From positions 1 through 64,000 of the forward strand of contig DASPLX010000017.1 in NCBI GenBank assembly GCA_035627375.1: a DNA stretch of 64,000 bases. The letters run 5' to 3'. Positions 1 to 6,725 of the stretch are shown here, one piece after another (within the stretch, counting starts at the first letter, position 1; each line of letters starts with the position of its first letter). Under the pieces are notes generated by a model. It made no database searches and had not been told where the DNA came from. It was given only the letters and a program-made list of their open reading frames with translations. The stretch is from DASPLX01 sp035627375 (GTDB lineage: Bacteria; Pseudomonadota; Gammaproteobacteria; Burkholderiales; Burkholderiaceae_D). The position numbers and the translations under genes are program-made.

Positions 1-299
1 GCGCTATGGCGACGGCGCCGGGTCGGTTTTACTTCAGAATTCGCTTCCATCGTGTGCACGTGTCCACTTAAGTTCAGGGTGGACACGATGCTCGCCGATC
101 TCAACCAGTCGATTCAAGGCGGGATCCCCGGGCGCTTACACTTGAAATTCATTTGCAGGTTCAAATTTGAGTACGACCTTCGCATATGCCGGTCGTGATC
201 CGACCAAGGCCGTAAAAGCTCCAGATACTTCAACCGTTCTCGGAAAACTTACTGCACCTATATCCAAGAGCGTATCCCGCCATTCCAGCAGAGTTACAT
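1..299. other. left-edge stretch without a convincing gene
   Basis: No coding region here has a plausible start and ribosome binding site. The only notable structure is the inverted repeat at 59-87. A short open frame from the ATG at 88 runs about 35 codons into low-GC sequence and looks like residue of a broken mobile element. The stretch belongs to the accessory island that fills the first 11 kb. Confidence 0.4.
59..87. repeat. perfect 9-bp inverted repeat
   Basis: CGTGTCCAC at 59-67 pairs perfectly with GTGGACACG at 79-87 across an 11-nt loop. No T-tract follows on either strand, so it is not an ordinary terminator. Its place in a region of IS remnants suggests a transposon-end relic or a protein-binding palindrome. 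The element it might belong to was not identified. Confidence 0.55.
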
Positions 300-664
300 T
301 CATTTCAGCCCCGCAGCTTGAAGTGCTTCATTAGACCAAGTTTCAAGGCCAGTTGCCCTCATCGCATCTGGATGATAGAGCTGTGCCTCAAAACCTCGTT
401 TATATGGGATTCCCTGCCATTCAAGAGTTGCTCGATGTGCCGAATCATAATCGAGTCCACGTTTCATAAAGGATGATTCCTTCAACTCATGCATGTAAAA
501 GTTTTTGTCGACTTCGGTTGTCATACCCGAACGTAGTCTGTCTAGCATGACTTTATTTTCAGGAGCTTCTCCGAACTTGGACAAGTGAGCCTCAACACGC
601 GCCAATCCTTTCTCAGTGACTTGGAATCCCTTTGCGGCAAGTACTTCAGGTCGACGAAACTAAC
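300..664 (-). pseudogene. C-terminal fragment of a polymorphic-toxin-like protein, cut by an IS
   Basis: About 120 residues read on the minus strand and end in a normal stop at 300. The frame is open up to about 660, then meets a stop exactly where the IS3-family left end begins (about 665), so the N-terminal part has been removed by the insertion. Visible features are the patterns RVEAHLSKFGEAPEN and FYMHELKESSFMKRG and the pair YHPDA. These recall C-terminal regions of large Rhs/VgrG/haemagglutinin-type secreted proteins, but the match is from memory and no specific toxin fold is assigned. The fragment sits in low-GC accessory DNA and probably makes no functional product. Confidence 0.45.
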
Positions 665-753
665 TCAGAGGTGGTTCCGGAAATTCGGACAGTCGGATAA
701 GTGAAAGTCTTGCTTCATAATCGCGGCCGGAAGGCCGCATTTCAGGAGCAAGC

Positions 754-1062
754 ATGACCAGAAGAACGAGAAGGAACCACTCACCGGAATTCAAGGCGAA
801 GGTGGCATTGGCAGCGCTCAAGGGCGAGCGGACGCTGGCGGAATTGGCGCAGTACTTCGACGTGCATCCGAACCAGATCACCGAATGGAAGCGACAGCTG
901 CTCGAGCGTGCCAGTGATGTATTCGGCGCAGCCGGCACTGACAAGGCCGACGACGGCCCCGACCTCAAGACGCTTCATGCCAAGATCGGGCAATTGACCT
1001 TGGAGAACGATTTTTTAAGCGGCGCGCTCACCAAAGCGGGCTTGCTGAGCGCAAAGAAATGA
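754..1062 (+). CDS. IS3-family transposase subunit OrfA
   Basis: This 102-residue protein has the usual size and order of IS3-family OrfA: an N-terminal helix-turn-helix of the IS911/InsE type (SPEFKAKVALAALKGERTL, then HPNQITEWKRQL) followed by a short leucine-rich coiled segment (residues ~72-98). OrfA binds the terminal repeats and, fused to OrfB by ribosomal frameshifting, makes the active transposase. It overlaps orfB by four bases (ATGA at 1059-1062). Because orfB and the right end are gone, this copy cannot transpose by itself, though OrfA may still be made. Confidence 0.9.
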   Translation: MTRRTRRNHSPEFKAKVALAALKGERTLAELAQYFDVHPNQITEWKRQLLERASDVFGAAGTDKADDGPDLKTLHAKIGQLTLENDFLSGALTKAGLLSAKK

Positions 1063-1317
1063 TTGACCGTCATCACGTATTGCCGATCAGCCGGCAATGC
1101 CAGATCCTGTCGCTGGCGCGTTCGACGGCCTACTACCGGCCGCAGGACACCAGCGAGGCGGACCTGGCGCTCATGCGCCGCATCGATGAACTGCATCTTG
1201 AATTGCCGTTCGCCGGCAGCCGGATGCTGCGCGACCTGTTGCGGCGGGAAGGCTTTACCGTCGGCCGCAAACATGTGGCCACGCTGATGAAGAAGATGGG
1301 CATCGAGGCGTTGTACC
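1059..1317 (+). pseudogene. IS3-family transposase OrfB, N-terminal fragment
   Basis: Starting at the ATG that overlaps the orfA stop, about 86 residues match the N-terminal HTH_21 region of IS3 OrfB (QCQILSLARSTAYYRP, then FAGSRMLRDLLRREG and KKMGIEALYRK). At about 1318 the frame enters the left terminal repeat of the IS66 element. The whole rve integrase core with its catalytic DDE residues is missing, so the gene is dead. Any longer reading frame continuing past 1318 is antisense to the IS66 transposase and should be ignored. Confidence 0.85.
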
Positions 1318-1358
1318 GTAAGCGTCGCCTGACGGCCGTGGTTGACGCATCAGGCCGT

Positions 1359-2924
1359 TTATGCGGTCGGCGCGATGGTGGAGAGCTGACTGGCGACGTT
1401 CCAGGGCAGCAGTTCGTCGATGCGGTTGATGGGGTGCTCGGCGATGCGCTCGAGAACGTGACGCAAATACGCCTCGGGGTCGATGCCGTTGAGCTTGGCC
1501 GTGCCGATCAGCGAGTACATCGCCGCGGCACGCTCGCCGCCGGAATCGGCACCGGCGAACAGGAAGTTGCGGCGCCCGAGCGCCACGCCACGCAGGGCAC
1601 GCTCGGCCGCCGAATTGTCGATCTCGATGCGCCCATCGTCCGCATAGCGCGTGAACGCCTCCCAACGGTTGAGCGCATACAGGATCGCCGCCGTCGTATC
1701 GGATTTCCTCGACAGCGTCTCCATCGTCGCGCGCAGCCATCTCTCGAAGTCGGCAAGCAATGGTTTGGCGCGCGCCTGCCGCACCTGTTTGCGTTCATCG
1801 GGCGGCTTGCCGCGGATGTCGGCCTCGATCGCATACAAGGCACCGATCCGGTTGAGCGCCTCGGCCGTCACTGCTGACGGCCGCGCCACATGCAAGTCGT
1901 AGAACTTGCGCCGCGCATGCGCCCAGCATGCCGCTTCGCTCACCTTGTCCGTCTCGTACAACGCGCCGAAGCCGGCATACGCATCGGCCTGCAGGATACC
2001 GGCGAAGTCCTTCAAGTGTTCCTGCGGATGGATGCCCTTGCGGTCCGGCGTGTAGGCGAACCACGCCGCCGGCGGCTCGGTCGATCCGGCAGGGCGATCG
2101 TCGCGCACATAGGTCCACAACCGGGCCGTCTTCGTCTTGCCCAGCCCGGGCGCGAGCACCGGCAAGGTCGTGTCGTCGGCATGCAGCTTGACGCCTGCCG
2201 TCACATGGCGCTGCAATGCCGCCACCAGCGGATCGACCAGGTCGCTGCAGGCGCCGACCCAGTCGGCCAGCAGCGAGCGCGGCAGCTCGACGCCGTCGCG
2301 CGCGTAGATCACCGATTGCCGGTACAGCGGCAGGTGGTCGGCAAACTTGCCAATCAGTACGTGCGCCAGCAGACCCGGACCGGGCAAGCCGCGCGCGATC
2401 GGACGCGAAGGCGCTGCGGCTTGCACGATGCAGTCGCAGCAACTGCAAGCCAGCTTGGGGCGTACATGGCGGATCACCTTGAAGCGGGCCGGCACGTATT
2501 CGAGCTGTTCGGCCACATCCTCGCCCAGGCGCTTGAGTGCGCCACCGCACGACGGGCAAGCCTCTTCGGCCGGCGCATGCACTTGCTCTTCACGCGGCAA
2601 ATGTTCCGGCAGCGGTTTCCTCTGGGGCGGCGTACGGAACGGACGTCCCTGACGCTGCGCCCGGCTTGCCGAGGCTCCTTCATCGGCTTGCAAGTCTTCC
2701 AGCCGCAGCTCCAGTTGTTCGATTTGCCGATCCAGCTTCTCGGACTTGCGGCCGAACTGCATGCGCTGCAACTTGGCAATGAGCAGCTTCAAATGCTCGA
2801 TCTCGGCGGTGCGGGTGGAGAGTTGCTCGCGCAGTTCGGTGACGACAGCATCGCGCTCGGCAAGCATCGCGCGGAGCGTGTCGATATCGTCGGGAAGATC
2901 GTCGTGCGCCAACATGCCGCGCAT
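1359..2924 (-). CDS. tnpC: IS66-family transposase TnpC
   Basis: This 521-residue protein has the full length and domain order of IS66 TnpC. Residues ~20-75 are a leucine-zipper-like coiled coil. A zinc-ribbon region follows with the cysteine pairs CPSCGG and CSCCDC (residues ~125-170). The DDE transposase core comes next (DDTTLPVLAPG, then ADAYAGFGALYE and CWAHARRKF), and the IS66 C-terminal domain carries the motif NSAAERALRGVALGRRN. It is the catalytic transposase. It lies about 40 bp downstream of tnpB on the same strand and is very probably cotranscribed with tnpA and tnpB. No frameshift or stop is visible. Confidence 0.95.
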   Translation of the reverse strand: MRGMLAHDDLPDDIDTLRAMLAERDAVVTELREQLSTRTAEIEHLKLLIAKLQRMQFGRKSEKLDRQIEQLELRLEDLQADEGASASRAQRQGRPFRTPPQRKPLPEHLPREEQVHAPAEEACPSCGGALKRLGEDVAEQLEYVPARFKVIRHVRPKLACSCCDCIVQAAAPSRPIARGLPGPGLLAHVLIGKFADHLPLYRQSVIYARDGVELPRSLLADWVGACSDLVDPLVAALQRHVTAGVKLHADDTTLPVLAPGLGKTKTARLWTYVRDDRPAGSTEPPAAWFAYTPDRKGIHPQEHLKDFAGILQADAYAGFGALYETDKVSEAACWAHARRKFYDLHVARPSAVTAEALNRIGALYAIEADIRGKPPDERKQVRQARAKPLLADFERWLRATMETLSRKSDTTAAILYALNRWEAFTRYADDGRIEIDNSAAERALRGVALGRRNFLFAGADSGGERAAAMYSLIGTAKLNGIDPEAYLRHVLERIAEHPINRIDELLPWNVASQLSTIAPTA

Positions 2925-2961
2925 CTTACGCAGGGGCGCCGATGTTTACAAGCAAAACTGT

Positions 2962-3309
2962 TTACAGGCCGCAGCTTGGCCGGTGGGTGCGTTCCGGCCG
3001 GCGCCAGTCGATTCCTTCGAGCAGCATCGACAGTTGCGCCTGCGTGAGCGATACCGTGCCGCTGGTCGCCTGCGGCCAGACGAAGCGGCCGCGTTCCAGC
3101 CGCTTGGACAGCAGGCACAAGCCATCGCCGGTCCACCACAAGACCTTGAGCAAGTCGCCGCGCTTGCCGCGGAACACGAAGACGTGGCCCGAGAACGGAT
3201 CTTCGGACAACGCTGTCTGCACCTTGGCCGCCAGGCCATTGAAGCCACTGCGCATATCGGTCATGCCGGCAGCCAGCCAGACGCGCGTGCCCGCCGGCAG
3301 GCCGATCAT
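2962..3309 (-). CDS. tnpB: IS66 accessory protein TnpB (Orf2)
   Basis: This 115-residue protein matches the IS66 Orf2 family throughout: start MIGLPAGTRVWLAAG, central GHVFVFRGKRGDLLK, then LWWTGDGLCL and the tail LLEGIDWRRP. The start at 3309 overlaps the tnpA stop in an ATGA arrangement, implying coupled translation. TnpB is needed for transposition in this family but its biochemical role is not settled. A longer open frame upstream in the same frame is only antisense-free read-through of tnpA sequence. Confidence 0.92.
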   Translation of the reverse strand: MIGLPAGTRVWLAAGMTDMRSGFNGLAAKVQTALSEDPFSGHVFVFRGKRGDLLKVLWWTGDGLCLLSKRLERGRFVWPQATSGTVSLTQAQLSMLLEGIDWRRPERTHRPSCGL

Positions 3310-3701
3310 CGGCGCAGCAGTGCGACAACGGCGCGCAATGTCGCCAGGTCGGCATGCTCGCCGGCGCGCACGGTACAATCGGCGAAGGCGATTTCGATGC
3401 CGCGCTGCGCAGCAGGCGCCGCGGGCAATGGCGGCGGCGCGGCCGCTGCTGCCTCCTTCGACGCATCGACGACCGCAACCGACAGCAGCGGCACATCGGC
3501 TGTGCCGAACAGACCGGCGCGGTAATGGCGCCGCCATTTGAACAACAGGTTGGCGTTGACGCCGTGCTCTTGCGCCAGCTTCGAGACCGAGACGCCGGGC
3601 TCGCACGCACGCTGCGCGAGGGCGCGCTTGAATTCGAGAGAGTGATTCGGCCGCCCTTTGCGCGACGGCCGGTTGATCGGATTGGCCACTTTGGTTCCCA
3701 C
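3306..3701 (-). CDS. tnpA: IS66 accessory protein TnpA (Orf1)
   Basis: This 131-residue protein has an N-terminal helix-turn-helix (SLEFKRALAQRACEPGVSVS, then KLAQEHGVNANLLFKWRRHY), as in IS66 TnpA, and an alanine/proline-rich linker. It is the first gene of the tnpA-tnpB-tnpC operon. The likely start is GTG at 3701, which lies inside one arm of an 11-bp hairpin (3693-3719) and could be hidden in the mRNA. TnpA presumably binds DNA at the element ends. Confidence 0.88.
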   Translation of the reverse strand: MGTKVANPINRPSRKGRPNHSLEFKRALAQRACEPGVSVSKLAQEHGVNANLLFKWRRHYRAGLFGTADVPLLSVAVVDASKEAAAAAPPPLPAAPAAQRGIEIAFADCTVRAGEHADLATLRAVVALLRR

Positions 3702-3719
3702 TATTTTTTAGTGGGAACC
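3693..3719 (-). promoter_or_regulatory. hairpin covering the IS66 tnpA start codon
   Basis: GGTTCCCACTA at 3693-3703 pairs perfectly with TAGTGGGAACC at 3709-3719 around a 5-nt loop. The GTG start of tnpA (minus strand, 3701-3699) falls within the arm, so a folded transcript would sequester the initiation codon. Such structures limit transposase synthesis in other IS families. Its role here is inference. Confidence 0.5.
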
Positions 3720-3771
3720 ACTTTCGCTAATTTGGCCACTCGCGTCCAGACGGTTCAGGAGCGACGCTTAC

Positions 3772-4000
3772 TCTTCGCGTGCAGGTCCTTCAGGTCAGGA
3801 GCCTCGCTCTTGTCGGCCGCACTGCCGCCGAACACGTCGCTGGTCCGTTCCAGCAGTTGCCGCTTCCATTCGGTTATCTGGTTCGGATGCACATCAAAGT
3901 GCTGTGCCAATTCCGCCAGCGTCCGCTCGCCCTTGAGCGCCGCCAATGCCACCTTCGCCTTGAATTCCGGTGAGTGGTTCCGTCTCGTTCTTCTGGTCAT
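3772..4000 (-). pseudogene. IS3-family OrfA fragment (copy 2)
   Basis: Beginning at the ATG at 4000 (minus), the first ~76 residues match OrfA of copy 1 (TRRTRRNHSPEFKAKVALAA, then HPNQITEWKRQLLER). They diverge in the linker (SDVFGGSAADKSEAPDLKD) and are cut at the IS66 boundary after DLHAK. The C-terminal coiled segment, all of orfB and the right end are lost, so it is non-functional. Confidence 0.8.
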
Positions 4001-4088
4001 GCTGCTCCTGAAATGCGGCCTTCCGGCCGCGATTATGAAGCAAGACTTCCACTTATCCGACTGTCCGAATTTCCGGAACCACCTCTCA
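3772..4088 (-). mobile_element. truncated IS3-family element (copy 2, inverted)
   Basis: This is a 5' fragment of an IS3-family element reading on the minus strand. Its outer end at 4088 (TGAGAGGTGG) and leader match copy 1 at 665 onward, in opposite orientation. It holds only the first ~76 codons of orfA before the IS66 end. Sequence differences from copy 1 in orfA show that it is a relative and not the same element. Confidence 0.75.
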
Positions 4089-4260
4089 TTCGCCGGGCCA
4101 CTGAGATCCTTGGTTGGCCTGCGCCGGATTCGGCGCAAATTTGACAAGATAGTTATACGACGTCGCGCGGTCGGCTGACGACGACGGACTAAATCTGATC
4201 CGCCAATCTTCTGAAGCAAGCATGTGATTTGGCGTTCGAACAAATTAAAACTTGTGTGAC

Positions 4261-5436
4261 TTATTGCACGTCGCGATGCTGCGCTAAGTTTAGTAGAGGA
4301 TCTATTTCGTCCGCCTCGGCGTTTGCCCATTCAGCCCATTGTTCTGTCCTTTCAATAATTTGCATATCTCCCGATTCATGCGCTTTCTGTAACGCAGCAC
4401 CAATGTACTCTCGTAGGTAGTTCGCACGCCGCCAAGATAGCATCTCGGTAACTAGCCGCCTACGCTTTTCCCGCTTGAGCTTCGCGACCCGCTCGTATTC
4501 ACGTTGCTCTGCTTCTTCCTTTTTACGTTGGATTGCCGCCTCGATTTCCTGTCTGCGTTCGACCACGCAGGTATAGCTATGCATCTGCGCAGCACGATAC
4601 ATCCATTCACCGGCAACAAGTATCCCTATGACCATGTCCTCCAGTTGATCTTCCAGCTTGGATTCCTCTTTATCTTCCCATTGAAGTGGAATATCAGCTG
4701 ATTCATTCCAAGCGGAGAGTTTTAGCATCAATCGTTCCGGCGCTTCTTTACTTGAATTGTGCCGTCTTACTGGTTGCTCAAGAACTTCAGCACGAATACC
4801 AAGCTTAAGAGATATGGATACGTCTCCGACGCGTACATAAAGTTCTCTTGCCTCTTTACCTCGGATCGATGGTTTGCAACCACAGTACGCTAGCGCCAAG
4901 AAAAGACCGTTCAAAATCTTTAACCTGCGCTTTTCGATGGGTGTATCGAACAAAGGCTTATCTAGTACAAATCCGTATGTGCTTTTGGCGACTGCTTCCT
5001 TTCGCGCTTCATCGGCCGTGAGCAACCCTGCAATTAGCGGATGTGGATTGGACAGATTTCTTCGTACTGGCGCTTTCTCGGCCAACTTTACTGCTCGCTC
5101 TCGAACAGTCTCCATATCTTCAGAAAAGATGGGAGGGGGTGGCACAGGTTGAGCCAATAATTCGTCGTCGCTTTTATAGTATCTGAGATACGGATCTTGT
5201 CCGAATTCGATTACATTCGACTGGCCCAATCCACGAGGTGGCAACTCAATCTTGACGACATTTTTCCCCGCTTCAAGCTTTGCCCAGTAGCCGACCGGCG
5301 GATGCGGGATTTGCGCATTTCGACATGCTTTTCCCAGTGCTACATCGGAGATTCCAAAGCGCTTTGCCAATTGCGTTAAAGGATGCGACCACACGAGGTC
5401 GTAGAACTCCTGCCGGGTAAATCGATGGTATGTCAC
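4261..5436 (-). CDS. hypothetical protein with N-terminal HTH-like and C-terminal coiled-coil regions
   Basis: This 391-residue protein is not assigned to a named family. The GTG start at 5436 has a good ribosome site (GGAGG, 7-nt spacing). Residues 1-50 (FTRQEFYDLVWSHPLTQLAK, then RFGISDVALGKACR) look like a helix-turn-helix in which a target-selecting helix follows 'GISD'. The middle (residues ~110-270) is mixed alpha/beta without a recognisable catalytic motif. Residues ~290-345 are strongly charged (EAAIQRKKEEAEQREYERV) and predict a long coiled coil. No signal peptide or membrane segment is seen, so it is probably cytoplasmic and may bind DNA. It is A+T-rich compared with the core chromosome and lies between IS debris and a nuclease gene, consistent with horizontal acquisition. 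A defence or regulatory role is possible but unproved. Confidence 0.7.
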   Translation of the reverse strand: MTYHRFTRQEFYDLVWSHPLTQLAKRFGISDVALGKACRNAQIPHPPVGYWAKLEAGKNVVKIELPPRGLGQSNVIEFGQDPYLRYYKSDDELLAQPVPPPPIFSEDMETVRERAVKLAEKAPVRRNLSNPHPLIAGLLTADEARKEAVAKSTYGFVLDKPLFDTPIEKRRLKILNGLFLALAYCGCKPSIRGKEARELYVRVGDVSISLKLGIRAEVLEQPVRRHNSSKEAPERLMLKLSAWNESADIPLQWEDKEESKLEDQLEDMVIGILVAGEWMYRAAQMHSYTCVVERRQEIEAAIQRKKEEAEQREYERVAKLKREKRRRLVTEMLSWRRANYLREYIGAALQKAHESGDMQIIERTEQWAEWANAEADEIDPLLNLAQHRDVQ

Positions 5437-5486
5437 AGCGTACCTCCGATAATTAGCGAAATTCTAACTTTTGCTCATTGGCATTC

Positions 5487-6254
5487 CTATTTCGCTGATC
5501 GCGGATTTACGCCAGGCAGAAATTCGATGCCGGTGTATCGAACCAATTCTTCGTATGAAATCGGCCTGCCTACACGTGCCTCATTGGTGTTCTCAAGCCA
5601 GTGTGCCCATGCCTTGTTCGCCGACGCGTCGTAAACCAGCTTGAACAGATATTTCGGTACCCATACCTGACTCATTCCGAGTTTCTTCACGGGCGGTGCA
5701 TAGACCGGCCCCGTGAAAACGTAGACGTCCCCTTGCGCTCGCATGACGTAGTTGCGGGTCGCCTTTTCGACGCTCTTCGCCCAGGCGCCGCGATTGTTCT
5801 CCGGTGCCTGGGGAACCATGTTCGCCAGACTGAACGACTGCGCCATGGCCTGCGCCGTAGGCATATCGGCAGCTGGCGCCATGTGACCCCGATCAAATCT
5901 CCGCTCCACACCGTTATCGTCGATCCGTGCCTTATAGTCGTTGAGTCGGGCGCGTTCCGCGCTTGGCAAACGGGCCTCTTCGTAGAATCGGTTGGTCCGC
6001 TTCTCGTCCTTGGCATCCACCAATTGCGCTCGATTGAGGCGCTCGACGACATAGAGGGGAGTCTTCGACTGACCGGAATGGAGTATCGCGAAGGCGTCGA
6101 AGCAGAGTTCGCGCCGTTGCCCCGGCAGCGAATCCGGGACCTTCGGAACTGCGCCATGTACAAAGAATTGTGGACAGCTTTCGAATCCGGCGTGGGCAAA
6201 AGTCGAAATCGAATACGTGACGAACAGAATGAAGATGGCTCGCAGATGACGCAT
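5487..6254 (-). CDS. secreted DNA/RNA non-specific endonuclease (NUC1 family)
   Basis: This 255-residue protein has a typical Sec signal peptide (hydrophobic residues ~5-20, cleavage after AHA at ~22), so it should act outside the cytoplasm. The family signature is present: RFDRGHMAPAADM with DRGH at residues 121-124, where the histidine is the general base, then the metal-ligand region NMVPQAPENNRGAW with the essential Asn. The length fits bacterial NucA-type enzymes that cut single- and double-stranded DNA and RNA with Mg2+. The start at 6254 is supported by GGAGG immediately upstream. No immunity protein is adjacent, as expected for an exported nuclease. It lies downstream of the JAB-E1 gene on the same strand, but 470 bp of non-coding sequence separates them, so it is probably a separate transcript. 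Confidence 0.88.
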   Translation of the reverse strand: MRHLRAIFILFVTYSISTFAHAGFESCPQFFVHGAVPKVPDSLPGQRRELCFDAFAILHSGQSKTPLYVVERLNRAQLVDAKDEKRTNRFYEEARLPSAERARLNDYKARIDDNGVERRFDRGHMAPAADMPTAQAMAQSFSLANMVPQAPENNRGAWAKSVEKATRNYVMRAQGDVYVFTGPVYAPPVKKLGMSQVWVPKYLFKLVYDASANKAWAHWLENTNEARVGRPISYEELVRYTGIEFLPGVNPRSAK

Positions 6255-6725
6255 CAGTCCTCCATGAAATGGAGGCGAAAGCGTATCGGAATTCGCCTCA
6301 TGGCGTCAAACACGGTGGCTTGTCAAATCTTCCAGGTCGCCGTCGGCCCGCAATAGGTGATAATCCGTCAAATTCAACTTGCCGGCCAATCCAGTGCGAT
6401 CTGGAGAGACAGGATTGGCCATTTTGTGAAAGGTATCCACCAATGAAGTTGTAAGGCATATTCACGAGTGCCTTACTGAAGACGGAACATTTCAAGAAGC
6501 TTGAAACTGACCACGAAAATCTGATTTCTGAATACGAAAACGGTCACCTGCCATATGGATTTACAAGAATACTTGCCCCTAACGTCGCCCCCCCCGCTTT
6601 AGATGGTAGGCGGCATCGGAAAATTTGTTGTCTCTATTTTCGTCTACTGCGTCGTCAAGCTGTTCGTCGTTCAGAGAAATGAGTATGCGGCCGAGAACCA
6701 CTGTTGCCCTCTCGGCCGCAAATGG
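6255..6725. other. 470-bp non-coding interval
   Basis: No open frame with a credible start is seen on either strand between the nuclease start and the end of the JAB-E1 gene. The interval holds a C-run at about 6588-6597 and a perfect hairpin at 6687-6719. The promoter of the nuclease gene should lie near 6260-6350 on the minus strand, but no clear -35/-10 pair was picked out. Confidence 0.5.
6687..6719. repeat. perfect 10-bp hairpin downstream of the JAB-E1 gene
   Basis: GCGGCCGAGA at 6687-6696 pairs perfectly with TCTCGGCCGC at 6710-6719 across a 13-nt loop. It sits 7 bp after the stop of the JAB-E1 gene in the direction of transcription. No T-run follows, so it may be an mRNA-stabilising or Rho-associated 3' hairpin and not a classical intrinsic terminator. 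Confidence 0.55.

Larger units (their letters stand above)
665..1317 (+). mobile_element. truncated IS3-family element (copy 1)
   Basis: The element carries complete orfA and the N-terminal third of orfB, then stops where the IS66 terminal sequence begins (about 1318). Its left end (665 onward, core AGAGGTGGTTCCGG) is repeated in inverted orientation at 4088 downward, which fixes the left boundary. The two copies differ at many positions in orfA, so they are related elements and not duplicates of one insertion. The right half and right terminal repeat are absent from the window. Confidence 0.75.
1318..3771 (-). mobile_element. IS66-family insertion sequence, complete but without target duplication
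   Basis: The element is about 2454 bp, with termini beginning GTAAGCGTCG at 1318 and ending CGACGCTTAC at 3771, the usual IS66 terminal sequence. It carries the three-gene set tnpA-tnpB-tnpC on the minus strand, all apparently intact. IS66 elements normally leave 8-bp target duplications, but the flanks differ (GTTGTACC before, TCTTCGCG after). It therefore lies between fragments of two different IS3-family elements and was probably placed there by recombination or adjacent deletion. Confidence 0.85.

Noticed and set aside
28..200. Short ORF from ATG at 88 downstream of the inverted repeat
   Set aside because: About 35 codons, no ribosome site, composition changes abruptly halfway; likely debris.
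1890..3047. Plus-strand frame of 385 codons within the IS66 element
   Set aside because: It is antisense to tnpC and tnpB and has no start signal or recognisable domain.
1310..3779. 8-bp target duplication expected around the IS66 element
   Set aside because: The flanking octamers (GTTGTACC and TCTTCGCG) are different, so no duplication is claimed.
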